From: Paludibacteraceae bacterium
GTDB taxonomy: Bacteria > Bacteroidota > Bacteroidia > Bacteroidales > Paludibacteraceae
Reading direction: 5' to 3'
Length of the DNA stretch: 64,000 bases
Assembly: GCA_905233375.1 (NCBI GenBank)
Contig: CAJOEJ010000004.1
Location: 1 to 64,000, forward strand
Translations under genes and position numbers: made by a program
The notes under the pieces: generated by a model
Told to the model about the DNA's origin: nothing
What the model saw: the letters and a program-made list of their open reading frames with translations, nothing else
Databases searched by the model: none
Shown: piece after piece, positions 47,243-58,800 of the stretch
Position numbering within the stretch: position 1 is the stretch's first letter
Layout of the letters: the number at the start of each line of letters is the position of its first letter

Positions 47243-47353
47243 TCAACCTAAGATTTGACGAAACATATCATCTACACTATCCGCCTTATAAACACGTCCC
47301 TTACGCACATCTTCCAAAGCAGCGTCTATCGCTTTGCGACAACCCTGTTTCAT
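47243..47353 (-). pseudogene. truncated duplicate of the 67-aa gene (36-aa ORF MKQGCRKAIDAALEDVRKGRVYKADSVDDMFRQILG)
   Basis: ~124-bp segment with about 5 differences from 46860-46983. Confidence 0.75.
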
Positions 47354-47370
47354 AGTTTGTTACTATTATC

Positions 47371-47661
47371 TTACGCAACTGCCAGATGGCGACGCTTAAG
47401 AGCGGCAAGCACACATGCCGAAGCAATTGGATTCAATCCGCGGAAGGTCGTACGACGTTTCAACTCTTCAAGAGGCATGTCCAATAGCAATTTAGCTATA
47501 CACTCATCCGCGAAGGAGTTGCTCACTACATTCACCCCTGTAAAATCCAATACCACACGCTCATCCTGCTGCATGAGCTGCAACAATCTCTCACGAGCAA
47601 CGGTTCCTAATTGACGCGTGCCCAAATTCTCTCCGTATTCTCTGAATGCCAAAGTTACCAT
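47371..47661 (-). CDS. STAS-like (DUF4325) protein
   Basis: RERLLQLMQQDERVVLDFTGVNVVSNSFADECIAKLL. Confidence 0.82.
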   Translation of the reverse strand: MVTLAFREYGENLGTRQLGTVARERLLQLMQQDERVVLDFTGVNVVSNSFADECIAKLLLDMPLEELKRRTTFRGLNPIASACVLAALKRRHLAVA

Positions 47662-48308
47662 AACTGCTCTAATTCATTGTCATTTAAAAATATTGTATCA
47701 AATTCATCCGTCACATCAGTCCGGTAAGCAACCACTTCCTGCGGATCTATCTCTATATCGGTCTTAAGTTGCAGATAAACAATTGTACCTTGCCAAAAAT
47801 CACTTTCATTTGTTGTTACAACACCATTCGTTACTTGCATTGTATGGTTTCCTGAGCGGATCTCAAATCTCAAGCCTATTTTTTGGTCAAGCAAAGATGT
47901 TGCATACAAACCAAAACCCATCCCCTCGCCATCTGTTACATTATCTTCGATGCACCGTTTTAACGCTTCTTCTTCCGAGATAGCGCGATATTTCTCATTT
48001 TTTGCCAAGGATGCCCGCACCCCGATTCCGTCATCAGCAATCAGAACACTAAGCATATGAGCATTTTGATTATAATGAGTCAAAACCGTTCCTAATTGTT
48101 TGTCCGTGTGTATAATAACATTATCTAACATCTCATAGAAACAATAGCTAAATGCATCCAATACCGTTTTCTCAATGTCCATATGTTGCATCAGTATCTG
48201 CACTACATGTCGATAAACAGCATCTATAGTCTTCTCGTCGAACACATCTATCGTCACCTCTTCCTCTACTTGCGGGAAGTATTGCTTTATGAGACTTGAC
48301 AAGTTCAT
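47655..48308 (-). CDS. HATPase-fold ATP-binding protein (anti-sigma kinase-like)
   Basis: N box YEMLDNVIIH, G1 DDGIG, G2 GMGFGLYAT; overlaps the STAS-like gene. Confidence 0.8.
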   Translation of the reverse strand: MNLSSLIKQYFPQVEEEVTIDVFDEKTIDAVYRHVVQILMQHMDIEKTVLDAFSYCFYEMLDNVIIHTDKQLGTVLTHYNQNAHMLSVLIADDGIGVRASLAKNEKYRAISEEEALKRCIEDNVTDGEGMGFGLYATSLLDQKIGLRFEIRSGNHTMQVTNGVVTTNESDFWQGTIVYLQLKTDIEIDPQEVVAYRTDVTDEFDTIFLNDNELEQLW

Positions 48309-48731
48309 CGTGTTTCCTTTATGAGATTTTATGTCTATCTGTCATTTTTTTCAAGTCACCCAAAATCACGGGATATATACTATGTATATATAAGGTTGGG
48401 TGGGATGCGGCATTGTCTCGTCTCGTTCTCGGCTCGACCTTGGCTCGGTTCTGTCTTGGTTATTAACAAACAAAAAGACAAAACCGTATAGCAGTTCTGT
48501 CTTTTATCGCGCATCATCCCCCCGCTACGGTCGTGAGACCGGAGGTAAAATGCAGATATATTGCTGTTTGATTCATACCAAAACTGTGTCCGTCAGGACT
48601 TGTTTCAAAACCGGCTGCAAAGTTACAACAAATTTTTGATATATGCAAGCGATTTGCAAAATAAATTTATTTTGTCACCGTTTCACCCTAAAATCACTAT
48701 TTTTCGCACTTTTGAAAGAAAAAAACAAATT

Positions 48732-48764
48732 AAGGTACAAAGGGACAATGTACAAAGTACCAAG
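48732..48764. repeat. heptamer array AGGTACAA/AGGGACAA/TGTACAA/AGTACCAA (same family as 6166 and 18063)
   Basis: read directly. Confidence 0.75.
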
Positions 48765-48943
48765 GAAAAATGTTTTTTAGGTTAATGTCTTTTGAATGAT
48801 TTATACGAAGTGTGGATATGGATGATAAAAAGTACTAAAAGCTTGTTTTTATGGACTTTTTAGCAGCAATTGACACAAAGAGCAAAGCTCTAAATCATTC
48901 ATAAGGGTTTTGTGGGTTTTTTTTAGCAAGTGCCCACTATGAC

Positions 48944-48979
48944 AACAAATGGCTTAAGCCTGCGCCTAAGCCATTTGTT
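48944..48979. terminator. hairpin downstream of peptide B
   Basis: AACAAATGGCTTA / TAAGCCATTTGTT, 13-bp perfect stem. Confidence 0.7.
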
Positions 48980-48985
48980 TTGTTC

Positions 48986-49114
48986 TTAGAAGATCTTCCA
49001 TCTCTTCTTGGGAGCAGGTTCGTACGGCGTACCCGGTGAACTGGGTATCATAATGTTCTCCGACTGCATAGGCAGTGTCTCAACATCCGGTTGTATGTAG
49101 TGTTTCTTTTCCAT
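48986..49114 (-). CDS. 42-aa small peptide B (YIQP family)
   Basis: MEKKHYIQPDVETLPMQSENIMIPSSPGTPYEPAPKKRWKIF; resembles peptide A. Confidence 0.65.
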   Translation of the reverse strand: MEKKHYIQPDVETLPMQSENIMIPSSPGTPYEPAPKKRWKIF

Positions 49115-49130
49115 AATCGTATTATTGGTT

Positions 49131-49424
49131 TTATACATTTGCAACATAGTCCAACTCATGGCGCTTGATGAGCAGCGGGTAACGTTCCGGGTGACGGAGG
49201 GAATCCACTTCCAGATCCACGTCCAACCTGGGCCATTCGATGGCATTATTACCGCTCATCCGCACATCCAGCACTTCATTGATCGTAGCATCTCTCATCC
49301 ACGGCACACGATTGTACGAAAGGAAGTAATCTTGCCCCTGAACGGAAATCATTATTCCCCGGTCGTTAATCATCAATACGTCCACCAATGTGGAGTTGAT
49401 ATTGCTTCTTGAAGTACTCTGCAT
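49131..49424 (-). CDS. DUF2442 domain-containing protein
   Basis: DATINEVLDVRMSGNNAIEWPRLDVDLEVDSLRHPERYPL. Confidence 0.65.
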   Translation of the reverse strand: MQSTSRSNINSTLVDVLMINDRGIMISVQGQDYFLSYNRVPWMRDATINEVLDVRMSGNNAIEWPRLDVDLEVDSLRHPERYPLLIKRHELDYVANV

Positions 49425-49617
49425 AAATTTCTACCATGCTTTGGATTTTGTTAATCTCATGCTGGCTAAAGTCCCCTTTGTAGGCTATTTCCACTTTGGG
49501 TTCCAACCAAATCTTCGCCTCTTTGTTTTCCTTCAATACATGAATATGCATTCGTTCTTCCTCATTGGAGTATATCTTGAATGCGTATCCTTTCTCTTTC
49601 AGGAATATCGGACTCAT
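49366..49617 (-). CDS. DUF4160 domain-containing protein
   Basis: MSPIFLKEKGYAFKIYSNEEERMHIHVLKENKEAKIWLEPKVEI. Confidence 0.8.
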   Translation of the reverse strand: MSPIFLKEKGYAFKIYSNEEERMHIHVLKENKEAKIWLEPKVEIAYKGDFSQHEINKIQSMVEIYAEYFKKQYQLHIGGRIDD

Positions 49618-49852
49618 AGCACTTTTTCAAATCGGCTGCAAATTTACTACAAAAAATTTGAATTACCAAATAAATTGACAAAAATAATGCTTTTGCTAGC
49701 AAAAATGATTGTTTTTGGGCTATTTATTTGGAGTTCGCTACATTTAGCGAACGTAAATTCGAGGTGAGGCGGTGTCATGCACCGCCCCGGTGCCCTCGAA
49801 GTTACTTATCTGACATATGCAAATTTTTGTAGTACTTTTTGCCGTTTTTGCG

Positions 49853-52800
49853 TTATTTCACCACTTTACCCGTTGCATCAAACAGTTTCTCGCCGCGGAG
49901 GATGTAGATATGGTCGTCAATGAGCACCTTGGTACATTGTACGTTGTCCCCCTGTACATTTCCGATTTCTGTCGGCATCTGCTGCGGGTTGGCGATCAGG
50001 AGGAGTCCGTATCCCTCGTTCTGTCCGCGTGTGAGCGTCAGCTCGTACGGGTTGAGCGACAGGTTCCAGATGATCGAACCGTTGAGCGTCAGATAGAGTA
50101 CTGCATCCTCGCGCTGCGTCGGCGTAGAGAGCGTGTACTGTCCATCCGCCGGAGCGTAGAGACCCAGGTTGTACGCTGCCTTGCCGAGATGGAGCGGAGC
50201 ATCCTCCACCGCCAGACGCATTCCGTAGTTGTTCGTCCAGAGGAGTGCGTGCTTAGCGGTTGTACCGTTCAGCGTGGCTACATCATGACCGTACTCGTAT
50301 TGCGCCGTAGCCTCTTCCGAAGCGCGGACATACATCTGGTTAGCGAACGTCTTGGCTCCGTTGCGGGTAATGCGTACGCAGTACTCGTATTTGTCACTTG
50401 TCGCTGTTGCGCGCTCAGGAGCACGGAGCGATCCGTTAATAGTACTCGACAGATCTACATTGGAACTACTGTGGATAAAGAACGGGGTACCGACTACGAA
50501 TGAGCTGGACGCTGCGCTATAGCTCTGATAGCCGCGGTTCTCCTCGTCGTTCTCAAATACTTGTACGCTCAGTGCCGCATCATTCAATGTGATATAATGC
50601 ATGGTCGGGTTAGCCACACCGTTCCAGTTGGAGTTGTTCAGCCGTTCTTCTTCGGTATCGCCTACCGTACTTTCCCATTCACCCAACTCTATCTGGCTCG
50701 GATCGCTGATGGTGTTGCTTGCCGCTTTCAGACGGATAGTGGTCGGCTGACCTGCATTGAATCCTATGAGGCACGCCATGCCGGCAGGCATCTGACCTTG
50801 TACGCGCTTCCAACCGATGTTACCGGACATCGCACGTTTCGATCCGTCATACTCGAACAGGTCGAAGATGTTGGTTCCGCTGCCTGTACCGGAATGCATC
50901 GTTGCACCGCTTGCCGGGTTGATGAATCCATCAGCGAGGTTCACTGCAAACGGCGCCGAGATCATGTACCACTGGTTAGCACTCGTCTCATCCAGTACGT
51001 CTGCATCGCCGTAGAACTTGATATCCATGAAGATGTTTCCGTTCACGGTAGCCGTAGCGTCATTGCCCTTGACCAGTTGTCCGGACTTACCTGCCATCGA
51101 CTCGATCGTCAGGTCGTTGATCGTCAACGCCTTATTATCAGCCACCGTTACCGTACCGCCGTTTTCAATGGTCAAGTTGTCCAAAGTAGCATTCTCGTTG
51201 ATTGTCAGCGTGATATTGTCTTTTACGATGACCATATCGGTATTCGTAACCTCCGATACATTCATATCGCTGCTGATGTTCTTCGCCCACTTGTAGATAG
51301 CGATGTCGCTTTGAGTTGTAGTACCATAACAATTGAACAGATTCGATCCCTTGTTGTAACGCATGATCTTATCCGAATTATTGCCTTGTGCCACAATCGA
51401 AGCCTTCTTATTTACAATATCAATCGCCCATACGCCTTGCATGGTGATACCAGTTTGCGTCTTCAATGCATTTGGAGCATACAGATAACCCTTTTGACTC
51501 GGATCTACATTAGGATCGGTAGTATAAGCTCTATCATAGAATGCATAATAATCATTCTCCGGATCATACTGTAAGAATAGCGGAGCTACATTGCTGGTGT
51601 AAGTCAACGTATCAGCGATCTTTGTTACCGCAGCATCACCACGGTTGCTGGTCTTCTGGTACTTGCTCAGAGCAGCATTATCACCGGCAGCAGCAATCAC
51701 GATGAAGTCACCGGCTTTCAACTGGCTCTTGTTCTGTATCAGGATCCACTTGCCGTCCGATAGATCCGCTGCATCTGCAGTAGCTACATCGATAACTGGC
51801 ATCCAAACAGCGGTGTACGTTCTGTCTTCCGCAGGATTGTCCATGTGTTGGTTAGCCTGTCCGCCGGTGTACATACTGCCGTTCCATTTCCAGCCGATAA
51901 ACTCTTTGCCGGCTTCAACCAATGCAGCTGCCAAATCGAACGTACCACCGTCATATACCTTGATAGGACTTCCGGCTACTTCACTTTCTCCATTCATGAA
52001 ATGTACAAATGCATGGTGGTCTTCGTCCCATTGAGCAACGAGTGTCTCACCGTCAACCGGTACAATATAAGTCATACTTGTACTTTCCGAATAGGTCACA
52101 TCATAATGTGCGGAGTACCAACCTGCGAAGGTGTGATGATCTTTGCTCAATGCACTTCCGTCTGGTAGAGTGATCTCTACATCTGCTTTCTTCGTTACCT
52201 TTTCGTAAGAACCTGTAGCACCGGTACCTGCATCAAACAGCACATCATAACGCGGATCACAATCGGTGATATAGTCAATTTCAGTAACCTCTTTTTCGTA
52301 CGTTACCTCTATCTTCGAAATATCAATACGATAACTATTACTTGTTGCCATATTAACAACTGTCAGTTTATCCGTAGAAAGATCCTCTAATGTAATCTTT
52401 CCGTCTGTTACGGTGCCTGATGTTAATGCAGTAGTATTTCCTGTTGTATAGGAATTGGTCACATATCCATAGGCCGAACCGGTAGTCGTAAACTCAACTT
52501 TAGTAAGCGTTACACCAGATGCTCCCGAAACAGTTATAGAGTTACCATCTTTTTGACCACTTAGTATTTGATATAAGCGCATGCTTGTACCTGTCTGACC
52601 GGGATTTGAAGAACCACCATTCTTTTGTGTAGTGTAAGTAATACCGGTACTGATAGTTCCAGAACTAATCTCACTACTTGCAAATCCGGTCTTAGAAACA
52701 GTAAACTCTTTATTTACATTCTCCGACTTCGACCAAACAGCGTAGTAAGTATTATTTGCTGCGGTTACGCCTGTAGTTGCTGCACCGGTAATAATATTTT

Positions 52801-55800
52801 CTATCGTCGGGTTCTCCGCATTTGCTTCTAATATCCAACCTGCAAACGTATTATGGTCTTTACAATCGGTTACACCTGCTGCATGTGCGCTCGGTGTCGG
52901 CATGTCGTAGGTATTTATCTGAGGATCAAACGTCTCACCCCACAAACCATCGATAAACCGGTCGGCTACAACATCCTCAACTGTCAGCGTGTACGAAGCA
53001 ATCTCTTCTTCGCCGATGTACAGTTTCAAGGTCTTGCCATTATCCTCCAGCGACAGGGCGTCATTGTTAGCAATAGCAACACCGTCCAACTTAGCCGTCC
53101 AAGCGTCTGTGTAGGTCTCTTGTTTGGTGATGGTGTTATCGTCATCACGCATAAAGTTCTCTTTGATAACTACACCAGCCGTGCTGAACTTCTCTACCTT
53201 GTAGTATTCAATCTTCGGAGCAGTTGCAACACTATAATGCGGATCTGCTGCAATCCATTCGTACGTGCTGTACGTAGCCGTAACCGTTACATCATTATCC
53301 GGCATCGTGAATACAACCGGGTTCGTATTCGCAAGAACTACGCCCGTAGCGCTCCAACCGGTGAAGACGTAACCGTCATTCTCCGTTGCGCTCAGCGTAA
53401 TTGAAGTTCCGTAATCAACATTTGCCAAGTCTGCTGCACCTGTAGCCTCAATCGTGTTACCTGTCGGTTGATTCAGCGTTATAGCGTGTGAGTTAATGCT
53501 CCAAACAGCATAGAGAATTACGTCCTCTGCAAACTCGACATCTGCTTGACTGTTATTATATTCCTTGTCGCCACTCGGAGTCGTTGCCCAACCTTGGAAC
53601 GTATATCCCGTTCTGCTGAACGAGTTAGCGTCCAATGTAAACGCACTGTTGCTGGTCGCGTTTTGACTCGTCGTTTCCGGATCCAGCGAACCATCGTTCG
53701 CGTTATAGGTAACGGTAATAGAACCGTTCACCGTTACATCCACCGTTGTCTCATATGCGCAATAGCCATCTGCACCAGCCCAAGCGATCGTAACGATTGC
53801 ACTTCCGGCTTTCACACCGGTGATCTTACCATCCGCAGCTACCGTCAGGACAGCTTCAGCACTGGACTCATAACTTGCCATTCCGTGTGCTGTTCCTGTA
53901 ACTGTCACTGCTACTACATCGTCCACGCTGATCACATTACTCTCGCCGTACTTCGCAGTAGCCGTCCACTCTTCACAGCAATTGGAGATAAACTCAGTAG
54001 CTCCTGCAACCTGCTTGTAAATCTGGAAGGTTTGTTGCGTACTCGTGTAACATGCCCAACGTGGTTGCAAAGCATTGTATTGCATAATTCGTCCTGTACT
54101 ATTGGCATTCGTGAATTGGAAATCACCGTCCGATACACTCATAGTCCAACTGGATGCTGCATTTAGTGTTTCGGAGGTGTATAAGTTATTACCAGTTCCG
54201 GAATAACTCAAATAATCATCACCATTCTTAAATGCATAAGAATTATTAGCCGAACCGGCCATAACAGTCAGCGGATACACACCTGCCGGAGTGGTTGTAT
54301 AAGAAGCCGTTGTACCGATATTGCCAGATACTCCGGAGAGTTCTCGTGTTGCACCCTCCTTCACAAATATCACCACATCACCAACTGCAATTGATGTCGC
54401 TTTCTGCCAGCCACCAACGAGATCGCCGTTAGCCCAAACAGCGTAATAGGTCTCATCTCCGGTCGGAGTGTGGTCTGCATCAGCCTTAGTACCGCTAACA
54501 TTGTCACTCGGATCTTCAGCAGTGCCTGCTGCAACAGAATACCAACCGATAAAGGTGCTATAACCTGCGTTGCAACTTGCCGGCTCGCCTACAGGCAGAA
54601 CCAGTTTATTGCCGGCATTGACCGTCGAAGTGGTTGTTGCTCCGTTAATGGACCAAGTGATCGTATAGATCTGTTGGAAGTTAGCCGTTACCGTTACATT
54701 CTGCGCAGGCATCGTGAACGAAGCGCCATCCTCAGAAGTCGGATTGGTAATCGTTACGTCGCTCGAAGTCCAGTTCACAAACTCATATCCGTCCGGAACG
54801 GTCGTTGTCAGATTGATTGTACCATTATAATGCGCCGTGGTCGTTTGACCCGTTGTGGTAGCACCCGCAGCAGGGGATTGGTTCACTGTTACGGTGTAAT
54901 CAGCATCTGCCCAGATAGCATACAGCGTCACGTCGCCGGTCAGTTCGTAAGCACCTGCCGCCACATCTGCACCGCTACCATTTGCTGCCGTGTTCCATTT
55001 CAAGAAATGCTTGCCTGTCGGAGCGGTAAACGCATTAGCGGCTACCGTTACCGTTCTGTTTGCTGCACTCTCCTCACAACTTACCGGAGTCGCAGGAATC
55101 GGATCCATCGTGCCCGAACCACCGTTTGCGTTGTACTTCAACTGATAGAACGGAACGAAGTGGCAAACGAAGTTATAATCGGTAATGTTATTATTCCAAA
55201 TACGGAACTTACCCGTTGTACCGGTAGGCTCGCTATTCAAGAATGTCTCCTTGTACTCACCTGCTGTACCGTTGCTGACTTTCATTGCCGTCACGCTACG
55301 TGTACGAGAGATACCACGTGCGTCACTGGCCTCGTTATCTACACCGCTATAGACGTAACCGCTTGCGGTCTGCAAACCTACGTAGTAGTCCCATGCTGTG
55401 TTATTCGTGCCATCCAGCGTTACCAATTCCGTCCAATAGGTATTGGCATTATTGGCATCCACCGTAAAGGCTTTCGTGCAGGCTTCTGCAGTCCAATCCG
55501 GATTCTCATGATCGCCCCAACGGAAACCGTAACCGTCCGGCTCAAACTTAGCATGCAGGTTATTTGTCTTATTATCATCCCAGATATGTAATGTACCTGT
55601 TGCACCTTCAGCCAAACCTACTGTAGCATCGGAACTGGTAAACTTCATATCCGCGATGGTGGCATTTGCTGAGAACGATGCCCAAGCCTCATTCTCTCCA
55701 ATCCAGTACTCAGGCCAGTTGTTGCTTCCGTCTTTTCCAGGAACAACAAACGCAAGTGTATATTCGTTGCCGGAACCGCCATTACTGAATCCGCTTTGTA

Positions 55801-58800
55801 TGCCGTTATTGTTAGAATTGAACAAACTGATGCAGTAACCCGAAGGAGCGATAGATGTGATCGTTGCTACCTGAGAAGTAGCCGTTTCACCACAAGCACT
55901 ATTAGTTACAATAACACGATAGTATTTGGTACCTTCTGTTGCTATATTCGGTGTATAAGTTTCAGCTGTTCCTACAGCGCCTTCAATGTCATCCCAACTG
56001 TCATTGTCGGCACTTACCTGCCATTGTTGCGTCAAACTTGCACCTGCCGCACTTGCCGTGTAACCCAAAGCAGTTGCAACATCCGTTGTTAGATAATTAG
56101 TCTTGCTTGCAGGATGAACCGTAAACGTCGGCTTTACGCATTGTAAGTTGGCCGTAACCGTCACATCCGCGGTACCCATCGTGATAGTGGTCGGATTGGC
56201 TGTATTGTCATCCAAACTTGCTCCCGTTCCGGAAATAGTCCAGTTGACAAACTCATATCCGGCTGTAATAGCGGAATATTCAGCTGTTGTTGTGCTGCCC
56301 TCTGCTACACTCGTTGCACCTAATTCTACAGTTGCTTTACCCGTCGGATCAACTGCCGAACTAACGGAATGAGAGGGTATACAGGTAGTAAGGAAAGCGG
56401 AATAAGTTGTAGTTACGCCATCATAGGTAATTGAAATATCATCTACATATCGTACAGCGGTTGTGTTGCTACAATGGAAGCGAACATACAATGCTGTTTC
56501 TCCGTCGAAATCTTTGCTCTTGGATGTATAAGAGCCATTACCAAATCCACTCAATGGATAAGTTTCTGCCGCACTCCAGTTTGACCCATCTGCGGAAGTC
56601 TCAATGATTGCCGAATAGTTACTATTATCGGTCGTACGCTTTAGTTTAAATGAGAAATTAGTTACTTTAACTTTGTCATTAAACGTAATGTATGTATTAT
56701 TTGTATTAATTTTCCCGGCATAAGAACCCGTTGCTCCTTGGCCTGAAGTTTTAATTATTGCATCGGTTATTGTCCAACAACTAGCGTCATCTGCATCTTC
56801 AAACCCGTATGTCTTTGTGACTTCACTTCCTGATGTTTCCTTTTTTGTCCAAACGGCATGGTACTTGATCGTCTTGCCGTTATCACCTTCTACAACAGCC
56901 GGAAGAGTTGCACCCTTCAAATAAACCTTTACATCAGCAGCAGTCTTAGCATCTACCTGCTCTTTCGTCAAGGTCTCTGTCCAAGCTGTTTGCGTCCAAC
57001 CATAGTGTGTAGTACTCGTCTCATCACAAGCGTCGTGATCATGACCATCGGTCAACGTAGGAGCCTCCGGCGTCTCGCCTAACCAATATGTGGTTGAACT
57101 GAGAGCCGAACCACCGTTATTGTAGAACTCAACCGTACATTTCGGTTTCTCGGTAAAGTGCGCTGTGATCTCAGCATTTGCCGTACCCATCGTTACTGTC
57201 ACAGGATTAGCATTAGCATCGCTCAATGACGCGTCCGTTCCGCTAATCGTCCAGTGACTGAACGTATAGTGCGCACTCGGAGTAGCTGTAGCCTTTGTGG
57301 TCTTGCCTTCAACCAAAGTCTCTTTACCCAACTCTACCGTACCACTTACCGGCGAACTCGGATCAATAGCCGATGTCAAATCATGTGTCGTACAGTTCGG
57401 GCTCGTTGTATAAGGAGCACCTGCAGAAGGAACTTTATCACGCTTATACAAATCGATTTGGTTTGTTTGAGAGGTTGCTGGTCTAAAGTATTTGGTATCG
57501 CCACTATAGGATAATTGTTGTGTGGGTTCCGTTACTGATGTAAATGTCCAACTATTCGACTTCGTTGTCCCATAGTCAAAGGTAAACTCATAACTACCAG
57601 CCTGCATTGTAATTGCTCCGGAATTGATGGCAAGATACTTCTCTCCGCTAAATAGAGTTACACGGCTTCCATTCTTCGTAATCGTCCATACGCATGTAGT
57701 ATTTTCTGTCGATTTTACGTTTCCTGAAGCAGAGATGGATACTTCATCCATACGAGCACCGTTCACTGTATTCTTCATACAGTAACTTCCACTCGAAATC
57801 AAATAATCTCCATTAGTCAATTCACCTGCGGAAGTAATCTTCGTGTAGTTATTCGTATAACGGTCTTCTATTGTCGCATAAATCGCATAGAAATGGTTTT
57901 CACCTGCTACCAGAGCCTTGCTTGCCTCTTTGGCAATATACTTTTCACCACTTGGAGCAGTTGGCTGATCGACATACGCTTCGGTGTACCAGCCGTACAA
58001 TTCCGATTCTGTACAAGTAGCAGCAGTATTGGGCAAAGTATAACTATCTGCCTCATAGTACGGATCTGCTTGCGTATGTGCACCTGTTGCATCGTGCAGA
58101 ATAACCGTTGCCGTCTCTTTGGGAGTATTATAAGCGATGCTAACAGCAATAGCGCTTTGTACATTAGCGATAGTTACGCTGGTAGCTGAATTAACGGTGA
58201 TAGCACCGTGTGTACCCGTTGCTGTTACGGTTGGATTGCCCTTATAAGCTGGCGCAGCTGTACAAGTAATCGTCAAATCGCTTCCACATGCAATCGGGTT
58301 AACCGAATAACTATGACTTGCTACACTTGAAGCAATAGTACCATCCGTTACGGCAAAAGTCTTAGTCTTCCATATAGCCCACAGGGTTGTAGCCTCGGTA
58401 ACTGTGATATTGGCACCATTTGCATAAGCAACCGTGCCGGCTGTAGCATTTGCTTCTGAACTTGCCCAACCACCAAACTCCTTGCAAGATGGAGCGGTAT
58501 AACTACGGGCACTGACATCCTCCAACGCTGTTTCGGTGTTATAATCCACTTCTTGAGTCTGATCATCTGTTCCAGTTGCACCGTTCTTCTTGAAAGTAAT
58601 AACCATCTTACCGCTGATATCTATACTTGCCGCCGAGAATCTCTCGTCTCCTGTAGCACAATAGTTGCCTGCGCCCGAGTATGTCGGAGTTACAGAAACC
58701 CAATAAGTTCCTGCACCCGGATTCTCGAATGTATATGTTTTTGCTGTTCCGGCTGTATTACCAGACTTAAGAACACTTGATTGGTCGCTATTATACAACG

